NCBI GenBank assembly: GCA_037349315.1
Contig: JBAIAC010000007.1
Span: 2,790,001-2,854,000, forward strand
DNA: 64,000 nucleotides
Reading direction: 5' to 3'
From: Chelydra serpentina
Lineage: Eukaryota > Chordata > Testudines > Chelydridae
Part shown: one piece after another, positions 32,796-44,520 of the stretch
Layout: every line of letters begins with the position of its first letter
Position numbering within the stretch: position 1 is the stretch's first letter
The notes under the pieces: model-generated
What the model was told of the DNA's origin: nothing
Database searches by the model: none
What the model saw: only the letters and a program-made list of their open reading frames with translations
Made by a program: the position numbers and the translations under genes

Positions 32796-34772
32796 CAGGG
32801 AGGGTGGCATGGGAGAAAGTCAGAAGTTGGGAGTGTGAAAGGCATGGCTAGGAGGGGTGTAGGGAGTGGGTGGAAATCAAGAGCCGTTTTTCAGCTAACG
32901 AAGTTTTTTTTAATTTGATTAAAGTAGTGGAGAGTCAAAGCACTGTGGCCTGTAACCAGAGAGAGTATTATACTAGACAGCCATGTACCGAGGGCAGAAT
33001 ACACTCCGTGTGTGTATGTGTGTGTTTAACAAGCAAATAAGGCAAAAGGTATTTTTTTCAAGATACAAAACCCAAGAACACCACAGCTGGGAAGCAAATA
33101 TGAGCAATAGCTTTCACATGCTAACAAATCAAAGATCCTTGCAAAACAGATGCTGAGGTTTGTGGGGCTGGCACAGCCTCTCCACTGGCAGGGAGTTAAC
33201 TCGCAGCAAGCTGAAAAGTTCAGAGATGGAAGAGTATCTAGAGACCGTCTGTTCATAAACACAGCTGAGGGCCAGCAACCTGCTTTATGCCCGGCCTGAG
33301 CTGCACTGACGGATTCATTCCATGCAATGTTTCTACAAGAAAGAAGGCAGACATGCAATGCTTCTGCAGCCCACGCTCTAGAGAAATAATTAAACAGTTT
33401 TTCTTAACCTTTTGAACTTTTCATTTATTATTGCCATCCATTATGTCTACCTTCTCAAATAGCAGAATCCTGAAACTGAGCTGCGGGGTCAAGGGTTTAT
33501 TGTTTAATGGAGATAGAACATTTTGTAAATTGCACGAAGTCACAATGTTTATAATAGAAGCGTCTGGTGTACTGAATCTTTTCCATTTAACAAACAGTGA
33601 GCTTTGACATGTGTTCTTCCTCCATAGCAGGAAATCTGGGATAAGTGCAATACTGGCATGGACATGTTACCAAATCCTTCCTGTAAACCAAATGACATCT
33701 GCATTCAAATAAAAACATTCCTTCCACCAAATACCAGGAAATACTAAAAGTATCACTCTTCTTCTAAGGTCATGCTAAAATGAAGTCTTTGGCTTTCAGA
33801 ACACAAAGTAAGTTTGCGGAGGGCCAAGATTTTTTTGTTCAACACACATTTGCTGTTACAAATCCTGGGGGATCTCCCTCTGGGTCAAATATGTGCATGC
33901 GTCTGTAGAATTTTGCAAGCATTTAATCTTCTTCATAGGGAAAAAGTATAAATATTTTAGGAGAATGGACTTACATTAACAAATATTCCTGTTGCCTTTG
34001 CTTTTATTAGTGCTCTGACTTTCAAGTCAGAAAAGGATTTGCTTAAAACAAAGCAAACATCCTCAAAATGAGCTGTGCCAAAATAATCAGTGGGATAAAT
34101 ACCTGGGATTTACAAAATATGAATATTCTTCAGTAAATAAACTGAAGCAAGGACAGTCCAAGAAGAAGCCCTGCCTAAGAGACAGGCAAGGGGATGTCTG
34201 TTCTAAATACTTTCATCTATCAGACTGCAACTCAAATGCAGAACATTTAAAGAAGAAAATAAATGTATGCAGAGCAGATTCTTCCTCCTTGTGTTGCTTT
34301 TGCGGATTTTATTGACTAGAGTTAACGCCACATAAAACCTTTGGATTATTTTCCTAGCAAATGAAAACCACAATGGCAGAGATGGCTTTCCATGGCTAAT
34401 CAGCATAAATATCCGCTTAACGCTGAGTAATTTGTTCACTGCACAGAATGTACTTCAGTGCGTTTATGAGCTAAAAAGCTCAGAGAATGTTTTGAATGAC
34501 TTACATCTGAAACACTGCAGACAGACAGACACATTTTCAACTGGTTCCTCACCAAAAATCTTTGACTGAATGACAGCCTATTTTTAGTGCATTCCATGCC
34601 AGATTTCACTGTTGGGTTACTCAAAAGCAGCTACCTGTAGCTTTAATCAAGAATTCTCTCTTCTGCACAGTCTGCTCACTAACCACAAGTCAATAGGGGT
34701 CACAGTTACGTAGGAGTGGCAAACAAATGGAACACAAAGTGGAATGTGGGGAAAAGAATTTGAAAAATGCTA
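32796..34772. other. unassigned, repeat-poor stretch
   Basis: Nearly 2 kb with no recognised gene or repeat other than a short gtgtgtgta run near 33010. It is AT-rich with no long open frame. This kind of stretch could contain conserved enhancers, but nothing here shows it. Confidence 0.35.
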
Positions 34773-35124
34773 AAGAGCTGGTTGAAAAATGAAAAGAAAA
34801 GAAAATTAATGTTTTGAAAATTTCAAGTGTTTTCATAAAAAAAGATTTTGACTAGTTTTGTGATTTTTGGGGGGGACAATTTTTGATTTAAGCAATGTAT
34901 GCTTCTTCCTCTTTTTCCTTTGCTATGGAGTAAAGGGAGGAAAAAGGGGGTGGCAGAATTGAAAACCTAAGAAAAAAAATTGGAAATTTTTCATTGGAAC
35001 AACACTGAATATTTTGAAAACTAAACTTTTTGCAAAAAAACAAAGTTCATCTCCCCGCCCCGCCCCCCCACCCAAAGACCACTTCTTCAACAAAAACATT
35101 AACAAAAATATTCAACCGTCTCTA
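34773..35124. mobile_element. AT-rich TIR element (agagctggt family)
   Basis: Left end agagctggttgaaaaatg and right end attcaaccgtctcta are inverted repeats with few mismatches. The body is A/T runs with a short G/C run (35050-35070). Confidence 0.7.
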
Positions 35125-36562
35125 TAAATGTGTGTTGGGCACACTCCACATTGGAGAAATCAGCTGGGCAGGTCTGGGATTATAGTCATCCATGGTCCTA
35201 GGGTCACGCCCCACTGCCTTCCTCTGCCATGTTCCCCACACCATGGCCCCATCTCCTGTTGAGGTGGTAGCATGTTTGAGAGGTAAAATGACAATGGCAG
35301 TTCACCCCTCTTGGAGCTATTGGTTCAGGTTGTCTGGCAGACATCACTACAGTCACTTGGGTCACGTTTTCCAGCTTTTCGGGGAAGCTCTGAGGGATGG
35401 AGGCCATTCTTTTTTAAAATGAAAGCTGAGATCATGACCCATCACGTGACTCCAGGATCTGGGATTCTAGGCACAGGCCTGTAGTGCCTTTGTCTTAATC
35501 TAGTCCTGCGGATTAAACTAGATCCCATGTTACTGGCCAGTCTGGGCAAGAAAGCTTTCTCCTGGGTCCAAAAAAAGCAGGTATTGGAGAAGGGCTGTCT
35601 CCCAGAATGGGAGGGGAACAAACCTTTCTTGTCAGGCCAAGGAGGGACAGTCAGAGCAGAGATTCCCCAGAAACCAGAGCCCAGGGGAACCCAAGGAGTA
35701 GATTGTTTCTTATCTACGTACAGACTGCGTTCTGCCTAAGGAGGCCTGCAGTTAAGACTACTGATGGAGGAAATGGGGCCGGATACCGTGGTGCTCCAGC
35801 TATCCTTGGCAGCGGAACATCGCTGGCGGCTGTTGCAGTGAGTTAAAGCAGCCCTGAGGTGACTTCAACCTTGTGAGCAATGGAAAATCTGGTCCCCTGT
35901 GTCAGAGTCTAACACGGCCCTGAGAAAGCCAGTCAGTCTTTGGCCCTCAGAGAACGGCTTTCGCGCTGTTGGGACCAGTGCCTTGTCCTGATCCGGCGTT
36001 CCTTCCACACCCAAAACGCCCACGTTCACTTCAGGGAGCGTTCTGGGCGTGCCAGGAATGCAGGACTGGGCTGAGTATCTCCAGAAGGGGTGACTTTCCC
36101 TCACTGTGTTGCGAGGCTAATGTAGCGCGGCATCAGACTCGGCTCCAGCTGCAGAAGGATAACTACAAAATGGCTGTGGGTCAAAAGCGAAAGAGGGAAG
36201 GGAGAGGAGGGGAGATTATACCAGGATTGAATTTCATCTGGCTAAGATCTCGTGTGTGACGGGGCTCAGTAAGGACCTGGAGTAGACACACGTTAAATAA
36301 AACACGGCTCTCTTCAGGCCCCAGGAAAGGGATAGGACTACTGGGCAAATGTTAAGCCACAGAAATTAACCTTCCTAGGAAAGATCTTAGCCAGTTTACA
36401 GGATTTCAAATACGTGGGCTCATCAATATCCCTGCCTTGGCATGGAAGGGTGGGCGGCCCTGCAGGCCTCCACAGTCAGTTGTCATAATTATGGTGGATT
36501 TAGCATTGCCTATAGTATCGCTCCTTCACAGTGCTACTGCCTGGAATGGCACCAGACTGTCA
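35125..36562. other. unassigned sequence
   Basis: No gene or repeat recognised over 1.4 kb. Frames here are below 100 codons and lack domains. Confidence 0.4.
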
Positions 36563-37115
36563 GACAATACTGATTATTACTTGTATTTCAGGATTGCATG
36601 GCGTCGCCACCCCAGGGCTGCATTGTGTTAGGCAATGTGCAGAGACCAGAGGGAGCCAGATCCTGCCCTGAAGAGCTTGCCATGAGAGCCGGCTGACAAT
36701 GGGTTCTGCTAAACTATTTGCAGGAACACATCATTTTGATTTCATTGACAGTTTTCTTCCAAAGTTTTGGGGGGTTAATATATAAAAAAAAATTCGGTTT
36801 GGATTGTTTTAGTTTTGGTTTTTGGCAACCACAAATCGAAAAGTTTGGTCAAAACCAAATACTTCCGAAGGACATTTCTGTTTTGACAAAAAAGCCACAT
36901 TTGTATTTGCCTTTTGGTCAAAGAAACACATTTTGACTGGTAAATTTTGACCAGCTCTACTTACAATCTGAACAGACAAGACAGAAAAAGGGTGTGAGGG
37001 TAAATGAAGGCCCAGGGATTTGCCTCAAATCACACAACAGATCAATGGCAGATCCAGGGCTAGCACCTACATTTCTTTAATTCAGTGCTACTGAACCACA
37101 CTGACAGCTAGGCTA
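36563..37115 (-). mobile_element. MIR/CORE-SINE-like fragment split by an AT-rich insertion
   Basis: Left part 36563-36683 (attattacttgtatttcag, ctgccctgaagagcttgcc) resumes at 36960 with cttacaatctgaacagac and then the MIR region gggatttgcctcaaatcac. The AT-rich element 36684-36959 sits between the parts. Confidence 0.65.
36684..36959. mobile_element. AT-rich TIR element (agagctggt family) inserted in a MIR
   Basis: Ends are agagccggctgacaatggg and ttttgaccagctcta. The flanks show a degenerate 8-base duplication cttgccat / cttacaat (6 of 8). With the copy at 57174 this suggests a hAT-type family. Confidence 0.72.
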
Positions 37116-37180
37116 GGGCTAAACTAAGAAGATCTTGCTGGTATAGCTACACTTGTATACACCAGTCTGGATCTAGACTG

Positions 37181-37470
37181 TTCTCAGTGGTAGAAGATGA
37201 CAGAACAAGGAGTAATGGTCTCAAGTTGCAGAGGGGGAGGTTTAGGTTGGATATTAGGAAAAACCTTTTCACTAGTAGGGTGGTGAAGCACTGGAATGGG
37301 TTACCTAGGGAGGTGGTGGAATCTCCTTCCTTAGAGGTTTTTAAGGTCAGGCTTGACAAAGCCCTGGCTGGGATGATTTATTTGGGGTTGGTCCTGCTTT
37401 GAGCAGGGGGTTGGACTAGATGACCTCCTGAGGTCCCTTCCAACCCTGAGATTCTATGATTCTGTGATTC
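37181..37470 (+). mobile_element. CR1 LINE 3' end
   Basis: It carries the tail with ttggtcctgctttgagcag and gattctatgattctgtg. It lies inside the repeat 37116-37730, so it is younger than that repeat. Confidence 0.94.
37187..37402 (+). pseudogene. CR1 ORF2 C-terminal remnant
   Basis: This 71-codon frame has [36 protein letters not shown] and RLDKAL, the standard end of CR1 ORF2. The rest of the protein is missing through 5' truncation of the LINE. Confidence 0.9.
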
Positions 37471-37730
37471 AAAGCACTCTGAACTGCTGATGCAGCTTAT
37501 AACAACTTAAACTGTGCTTTTTCTGGTATAGTTTATTCTAGCCAATTCCCCTCCCCCAACTGAAATAAGCCATACTAGCAAAGATGCAGTTTTGCCGGTA
37601 TAACTGAGTCTACATTATGTACTTTTGTTGGCGTACTTATGTCAGTCACAAAGCACCGCTCATCACACCCCTGACCGACACAGCAAAGCTGGCAAAAGTT
37701 TGTAGTGTAGGCCTGGCTTGATTTGGGAAC

Positions 37731-38845
37731 TGCTGAGTGTGACTGTAATAAACAATTTCCTCTGTGTGTTAAATACTCAGTTCAAAGTTACATCTCATTC
37801 CTTTCCTGGTGATACCTTTGAGATGCTATTCAGACCTTATATTTAAAAAATGTGAGCAAATAACTAGATACATTTCAGGGCTTGTATTTTTGTTGGCCTG
37901 ATAATCACTATCCTTATGGAAAACAAACCAAGTTAAAATACACATTTTGTTGCCAGAAGCATATATATTATATATATAAGAAGTGGGACATGATGGGGGA
38001 AGTTGTGGGTGACAAGTCTGAAACAGATGCAAAATTTATTTCCTGATCACATCCATAGTGTTTGCAGACACATCACCCATTATAGATCCTATGGAGATGC
38101 AGCATAAACCAGGGTAACTATAAATACTGCTATGCCAGACTGTATTGGAGGGGGGAGCGGGCGGTGTGTGGGATGTGGATATAATGGATTGTTTTCTTAG
38201 TGTTCTGACCTTTATTAAGCTTTCACAAGATCAGAGGATATCCCTGGACATAAAATATTTTCTCAGGACAGAACACTGGCAAGCTATCCAAGATATGTCC
38301 TCTGGCATATCTCCAGTGGTGGACTACTTCCCGGTAGATATTTCGAAGGCTTTCAAGACATTTGCTCTGCAGGTAGCCTTTCCAAGGACCTTTCAAACAG
38401 GCCACCTGCTGAGAATACACGACTCACAGTTCTCTTCAAGAAAGTTGCGCTCCAACTTTCCAGGTCCATATTGTCACTCACTCAGTATGAAGCATAAACT
38501 CATTGCCAACATTCTGGTGGCTAAGTGCGGTGCCTCTAGGCTCTGTGAAAAGGCAGCTGGCCTCTGACAACAGCCAGAAAGTCATATGTTGTCCACCAAC
38601 CTGTCAAGGAAGGGACTTGTCCTGTTATCTCTCAGTCCTCAAAAGGGTCAATGACTGTATTTGCTTATCTTCCTAAGGCACTTTAGTTTGGCTGATTGGC
38701 ACTCCTTGGTGACAGGTAGGATTAATGATCTATCCGGGCCCTTTCCCGGGGAGCAGAGGAACAAAGCAAAGCTGTCCCCTTATCCTCAGTAAAACATTTT
38801 TTGAAGCAGTTTCCCATGCAAATTAGAGCACACCTGAACATATAC
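37731..38845. other. unassigned sequence
   Basis: No gene recognised. The 140-codon frame at 38145-38567 has no domain and no known exon structure. A short AT dinucleotide run lies near 37962-37978. Confidence 0.4.
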
Positions 38846-38936
38846 GGCTGGACTCTCGTCCCACTTACACTGGGATAAATCAGGAGAAACTCTGTCAAAG
38901 TCAAAGGAGCCAAACTGGTGTGAAGATAATGAGCCA
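38846..38936. repeat. palindromic MITE-like repeat, degenerate
   Basis: It has the ggctggactctcgtcc start and the gataatgagcc end, with cttacactggg and aactggtgtgaag inside. Same family as 14178. Confidence 0.45.
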
Positions 38937-40414
38937 GGAGAATCAGGTTCAGGATTTGTGTTCATGGGTAATGTCCTGCTCTCGGTAGTTAACCCATGTT
39001 TGCTTCCTCAGATTCCTTTACAACCTGTGGCAAATTTTGTGGGTAGAAAATGAATGGGGGAAAATCCAAGATTATGCCCAAACTACACTTATAAATCACC
39101 CCACTTCAAAGTGACCCAGAGTTCATTTGCTTGAGGGCAGGGGGTTCTTTACACCAAGGTTCTCTGAAGCCACTAGAAACACCTTTAAAAACCTCTCATT
39201 GAGCTTGTAGGTGAGGGAAGGTCTCCGTGTCTGTCTTAGAGGGAATTTCAATTCTCATAAATCTTGAGTTGTCCCTCCCATGTGATTCTGCTGAAGGTCC
39301 CAGAGAAATTAGGCTCAACCATTCCCTGAGCTTCTCCATTCAGTTTGGCAAGGGAAAGCCCGACAGATTCAAAGGACATTCTGAAGGTTTCCTGGCAAAA
39401 CAACAGACATCGGGCTTTCCTTCTTGAATTGCTATTATTTGGCACATTGTAGGAGAGTTGTCTCTGGATAGTTTGCTTCTCCAAAGGAAGCTTCACCTTT
39501 CTCTTGGTGATTACTGAGAAGGACCAGATGTTCCCTTTTAGCTCCCCCTTGGATCTAATCTCCTTTATTCTTTGATCCCAACCCCACTTAAAAGAAACCC
39601 CATATTTAGCTCTTCTTGGGTGGTCCTCAGGGAAGGCTTAGCTATTCCTAGCCCCTTGTTTCAGCTTTCCCAACACTTATACCCTATGGCATACGCCTAC
39701 CTTCTTGAGTGATAGAAGGAAGGATCTTAACCCTTCCAATTCTGGGCCCATGACACTATTTTCCGCAGGGGGGATTTTAGAAGTGCCTGCTTGAAGCCAG
39801 GTAAGGCAATTCAAATAGACACAAGTGTTTCTCTCTCTCTTTCCAGTGATCCCAAGGGTTTATATCATTAAACTCATGCCCATTTCTTGGTTTTAAAAGA
39901 CTTCTTGGTCCAGCCCAGCTCAGGAAAAGGAGACAACACAAAGGAATTTTTAAGTCACAGTTGCGCTCTCTCAGTCTTGGGCCAGTTGTGGGCAGGGTTG
40001 GTCCCCCCCGCCTCTGTGTAACTTCGAGGAACAAAAGCGCTGCTGTAACTTGTACCATCTGCACCCCAAGAGGTGGTATATAGCAGCTGAAAACTGCCAG
40101 GGCACAGAGAAATCATGTGCTGCACGGACAATTTTTGTACAATATCCCTTGCACGCACACAAAAAACATTTCAGGACCCAAACCCTTTTGATCTTATCTT
40201 GCCTACACAAATGTGGTTTGTGAGTGCATGTTCTGTCGTTTGTGTATCAAAATGTTGCAGATGTCTGTCATTGCATGTAGAAAGCTAAGTTGCATATAAA
40301 TAGAGACAGACCAGAGGTTCTGCGTGGGGGTGGGGGGGCACTTAGGGTCACATGCCCCCCCCCCCCATTTCTGCCTTCCGATTAGCACAGAGGTTTTCAA
40401 ACTGTGGGGCATGC
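38937..40414. other. unassigned sequence
   Basis: No gene recognised. The last bases before the LTR (aggttttcaaactgtgg, 40391-40407) resemble a hAT end and match a complementary-looking gtgaaaaccat after the LTR near 41126. The LTR may therefore sit in an older hAT remnant. Confidence 0.35.
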
Positions 40415-40419
40415 CTTCC

Positions 40420-41100
40420 TGTGACAGGGTTGGACTCACCCGGCGGCGCCTCCTGCTGGTGTCTTCTGGGAATTAGCTCATCCAGCCTCTGGAGCGCCCT
40501 CTGTTGGCCGGGGATCCGGCTGCTCACTCTCTGGCCCGTGTCCCTCCCAGGACCCGGTGCCCCTTTAACTGGGGTGCTGCCCCCTGGCAGTACCCCACCA
40601 GTCTTACTTCTAGGGTCTCCCCTCCCTAGGGGACCCCCAACCCACTATCCCCACCTCGCCTCAGTTGTAGGCTACTGCCAGTCACCAGCTAGCCCCCGCG
40701 CCCTAGGGCAGACTGCAGTATAAGCCACTCATCACCGGCAAAGGGAGTTTGGACCTGCTGCCTCAGCCTACCCGTGGGCTGCCCCCGCAACTCCAGTACC
40801 TAGTGGGGCCTAACCCTAGGCCACAGCCTGGGGTTTTCTCAGGCCGGAGCTCCCCCGCTCCTCTGGCCTTCCCCAGCCCTGCTCCACCCTAGGTACCTGA
40901 TCAGGTCCCTGCAGCCAAGCCCTTCCCTCTCTAAAGACAGAGAGAGAGTGTGTTTGCTCCAGGCCCACTGCCCTCTTATAAGGGCCTGCTGGGCCCTGAT
41001 TAAACTGGCCACAGCTGTGGCTGCCTTGCTCATCAGCCCAGCCCTCTCCCAGGGCTCTTTCCAACCCCTCAGGGCAGGAGCGGGTATCCACCCCGCTACA
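40420..41100 (+). mobile_element. solo LTR with 5-base target duplication
   Basis: It starts tgtgacaggg and ends cccgctaca, i.e. TG...CA. It is flanked by identical cttcc at 40415-40419 and 41101-41105. Length 681 bases. A ttataagggc TATA-like signal lies near 40976. No internal gag/pol region or second LTR is nearby, so recombination between LTRs probably removed the body. A truncated relative is at 55794. Strand is not certain. Whether it belongs to an endogenous retrovirus or another LTR class cannot be told from the LTR alone. Confidence 0.88.
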
Positions 41101-41105
41101 CTTCC

Positions 41106-41519
41106 CCACTCCACTTCCCCAGTGTGAAAACCATCATCAGTCTCCTGCCAGGAGCCAGCGGATCGGAAGCTGGGGGGAGCCGCCTGGTTCGCTCAAGCCC
41201 TGGCTCTCTGTGCTGTGGAAGCCGGGGCGCTGGTCAGCTGCTTGGCAGCCCTTCCTGCCCCACTCCCTGAGCCAGGCCACCTCTGCATGGCCAGGTGTTC
41301 CCCAGGCAGGGTGGGGAGCTGTGCACACTCGTGCTCTCCCCTGAAGGAGCCCAGAGTTGGCTGGTGACGTCCCCTGGAGCCGGACCCTGCCCGCGGAGCC
41401 TGCCTGCCATGTGATGCTCTCTGGGGTGCCTGTGTAACCCACACACCTCCTGGATGTGGTGCTCTGTCCCCTCTAGTGGCACCGAGACCACTTAGAGATC
41501 AATGACTCTGCTACCGCCT
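41106..41519. other. unassigned GC-rich sequence
   Basis: No gene recognised. Overlapping minus-strand frames (83-101 codons) at 41137-41491 have no domain. Confidence 0.4.
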
Positions 41520-41615
41520 TAGTTAAGTGGCATCTGGCTGTTAGCTCACGTAGTAGACGCTTATGCGTTTAGCTCCAGAGGTCCCAGGTTCAATCCTGCC
41601 TGCTGATGACCAGGA
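41520..41615 (+). repeat. tRNA-like segment, probably SINE-derived
   Basis: A box A-like gctgttagctcacgtag (around 41538) and a box B-like ggttcaatcctgcc (41588-41601) stand about 45 bases apart. The cloverleaf arms are not convincing, so it is not called a tRNA. It may be the head of an undefined SINE or part of an LTR. Confidence 0.45.
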
Positions 41616-41749
41616 TCTGTTGGTGTGACATCTGCTCTCTGCTGCTCTTCAGCCCAGAGGTGACACATGGGGCAGTCATGTGCCCCTTTAAATTATGCCG
41701 CCTCGCCATCATCAAGAGTTACTCATCATCTCTGAAAGAGACCAGATGA

Positions 41750-41853
41750 CAAATTCTGTTCTCACGCCAATATAAATCCAGAGAAGCATCAATGACACCA
41801 GTGGAACTACTCAGGTCTTACATTGCTTTAACCAAGAGCAGAATGTAGCCTCA
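41750..41853. repeat. palindromic MITE-like repeat, degenerate
   Basis: It has attctgttctcacgcc at the left and gagcagaatgtagcc at the right. The centre is atgacaccagtgg. Same family as 14178 in outline. Confidence 0.45.
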
Positions 41854-41880
41854 TGCTTTGAAAATTTGGTCCCTTACTCT

Positions 41881-41914
41881 TTCGACAGTAGAGGTATTTC
41901 GACAGTAGAGGTAT
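41881..41914. repeat. 17-base tandem duplication
   Basis: The unit ttcgacagtagaggtat occurs twice in a row without mismatch. A perfect two-copy repeat suggests a recent local duplication or an assembly artefact. Confidence 0.9.
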
Positions 41915-42734
41915 TAGCCTATGGAATTTATTGATTGACTACAAATCTTGCCCTCTGAGTCTTTAACTTTAGAAATAATTTAGTGTTTAATTTCCGCCAC
42001 TAATTCTTAACGTTTTTCGTTTTCTTTTATCTGTCTCTTATAGACTAAAGAATACAAGTGAAATTGAAATGTACATAGATAGCCAAAGATGAGTGCGAAC
42101 ACAATTTCAAAGCCGCTTCGAGATCATTTATCCTGTACATGGCAAGTAACCACAAACCCACTGGTGCGTCAGGGGACTGCTTTTGATTTATCAAATGTTT
42201 AGGAGTGAATGAAGAGTAGAGATATGTGATTAATCATTTGAAGCAGGGAGATGGTATTATTTTGAGTCATACTTGACAAGTTTTCTAGGAATGCTGAACT
42301 CTAGTGTAAATACATGGACTACCCAGCTGTTCAAACAGTGTGATTAATTAAACTGATTCTATGTGAAAAACAACACCAACTCTCACTCTCAAATTGCAAA
42401 TCATTCCCAATATATAGGGGAATGGTCAGCCGGGCTTTATTAATTGCTGTGGAGGTGATGAATCTATGCATTCCGGAGCACATATGTGATGATGGACTCG
42501 TTTCACTGCCGCTGAAGTGCAGGAGAGATCTATGAATATTTCTTTATGGGAAATTGTCCCATGCACACATGTGGGAGAAGGAAATCCCTGTGTGAACTCG
42601 CTGAAACTGTGCGCCCCAAAATTTGCAACACTGAGCACTGAAATGTTTCAAAGTTATGGCCAAAAAAAACGGGGGGGGGGGGGAAATGTGTTGCCCTTTC
42701 TCAGCCAGCTCTAATATTAAAACATAATTTCTTC
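41915..42734. other. unassigned sequence
   Basis: No gene recognised. The last part (42655-42713: ggccaaaaaaaacggggg, cagccagctctaa) looks like the right end of an AT-rich agagctggt element. Confidence 0.35.
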
Positions 42735-43050
42735 ACTCCACCCTGCAAACATATGAGACTCATTCACCTGTCCCAGCCACGTCCCCAGGGCTGTGTCAAA
42801 ATCTCTGCAAATGAAGAGTAGGCTTTGCAGCATGGGACTTGCCCAAGATCATACAGGAGGTCTGTGGCAGGGAAGGGAATTAAACCCAGGTCTCCCAAAG
42901 TCCTTGGTTGTAACCACTGGACCATCTTGCCTCACAAAGAAAACCCCATTCTGCTGGGCACTCTATAAATGCTGAATAAGAGACAGCCCCTGCTTTGAAG
43001 AGCTTACAGCCTAAGTCAACAAGGCAGACATAGGGTAGGGGATAGGGACA
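42735..43050 (-). mobile_element. MIR/CORE-SINE fragments, minus strand
   Basis: 42830-42935 matches the reverse MIR tRNA-side (gacttgcccaagatcatac, cccaggtctccc, taaccactggaccat). 42955-43050 matches the same fossil type (ctgggcactctataaatgct, gaagagcttacagcctaag). Confidence 0.7.
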
Positions 43051-44134
43051 GAACTTACAAAGTAGAGGGACCCGCGTGATGGTTTGCAAAAGGCATATGA
43101 GTGCCACCCTTTTTTTTTCAGAGGCATGGGCTGCTCGTTTTCAGCTCTTTGGGAGGGGTTTTGGTAGGAGGCAATTAGGCCACCAAAGGACAAAGGAAGG
43201 GAGGAGGCCATAGAAGGGGGAAGCAGGTGTAGGGCTGGAAAGAGGGGAGGGTGGAGAGCAGGTGTAGCGATACTGTTACCTCATTCTGTACGAATCACCA
43301 AAGCCTCCCCTTGGCGCGAGGACCCAGTTTGACGGAAGCACCTCCCCGCCTATTTATACTTAACTTTAAATGCACGATCATGTCCATCCCCATTCAGCAC
43401 AGCGCTAAGCAGGAACTCGCTGAAGCCAACGGGACTTAAGCACGTGCTTTGCCGAACCGTGGCCTAAATAGCTTGGTGTGGGTTGTCCTCTTCCGAACTT
43501 GACCTCAAGCAAATCCCAGCGACTCAGACGAAGGCCCGGCTAACTCCTGCCTGGAGCCGAGAGCTCTCATTTCATGGCCTCCGCGAACGCGTCTGTTTTC
43601 CTCGCCCTGCTGTCAAGGAGGGGGATATTTGATATATGCCGAGGGACAGATTGGGAACGCGGCAGAAGGCAACGTGGCTCCTTGGGTGTAAACCGTCCGA
43701 GGATCATAAAAAAAATGATGAATTTGCTTTGTGATCGCAGATGTGGAAAAACACGCTGGAAAGGGCCTGACTGGATATTTTACCACAGCCGCCAATGTAG
43801 GGGGAATGACAGCTTAACAGCAAGAGTACAACTGCCTTTCAACTAGGCCTAACCTCAGGGGGGCACCTAACAATATCAAGCAGTGACCCTGTGCTAAACG
43901 GTTTCCAGTGTAACAGTTCCCTGGATATGTGCATGCGAGCCAACATTTCCAAACCAGGACTGTGAAGTTTGGCTCCAAAATCCGTATTTAGGCACCTGCC
44001 TGATTTGCAGACGCGTGGAGCCCCTCAGAGCTCCAGCTGAGGTCAATGGGAAGTGCTGCGTGAGCTAGCTTTAGTCTCCTGTTTTTGTAAACTGGAGCCA
44101 AGAGTTTCCAAATTTGCCCCATTCTAACCAAAGA
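43051..44134. other. unassigned sequence
   Basis: No gene recognised. Around 43395-43470 and 43965-44060 there are degenerate halves of short palindromic repeats (gacttaagcacgtgctttg; ggcacctgcctgattt). Confidence 0.35.
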
Positions 44135-44226
44135 GGGGCCTGATTCGGATCGCTCTCACGTCTTACAGTAGTGTAACTTCACTGGCTTCAGTGGAGTTAA
44201 TGCTGACTTATCCCCGTGTGAGAAGT
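44135..44226. repeat. palindromic MITE-like repeat
   Basis: Starts ggggcctgattcgg. Inverted parts are cagtagtgtaacttcac and gtggagttaatgctgac around ctggcttca. Confidence 0.55.
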
Positions 44227-44383
44227 TAACTGTGCCTCCAAATTTCAGGCTTAAACCATCTCCCGGAGGTGGAATGTAACTTGTTTTCACACAGCCTTCA
44301 CACCCAAGTGCCTTTGTCTGGTACCTGAGCATGTCTCTCCTCTGGCTTCAAGTACATGTTGCCTCTTATGTCATTTTCAGCCT

Positions 44384-44520
44384 CGCTGAAGAAAAGTTCT
44401 GTGTAAGCTCGAAAGCGTGTCTCTCTCACCACAGAAGTTGGTCCAATAAAAGATATTACCTCACCCACTTTATCTCTCCCATATCCTGGGACCAACATGA
44501 CTACAACAACATAGCTAACA
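44384..44520 (+). mobile_element. short retro-insertion with hammerhead core
   Basis: This 137-base insertion is flanked by a perfect 11-base duplication attttcagcct (44373-44383 and 44521-44531). It opens with CTGAAGA (44386-44392), a weak hairpin and GAAA (44411-44414). A possible one-base-pair helix III and a UC site follow, giving the hammerhead core order. The middle has agaagttggtccaataaaag. The tail is gggaccaacatgactacaac, related to the tails at 12572 and 58482. Element size, variable-length duplication and the core fit hammerhead-carrying Penelope-like elements. Confidence 0.78.

Larger units (their letters stand above)
37116..37730. mobile_element. TIR-type repeat (ccagcaaaa family) split by CR1
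   Basis: Left end ggctagggctaaacta and right end tagtgtaggcctggc are related inverted repeats. The interior (gctggtatagctacac, ttttgccggtataact) matches 7160-7427. The CR1 at 37181-37470 interrupts it. Confidence 0.6.

Noticed and set aside
38145..38567. 140-codon plus-strand open frame
   Set aside because: No recognisable domain. Isolated in AT-rich sequence with a competing minus-strand frame.
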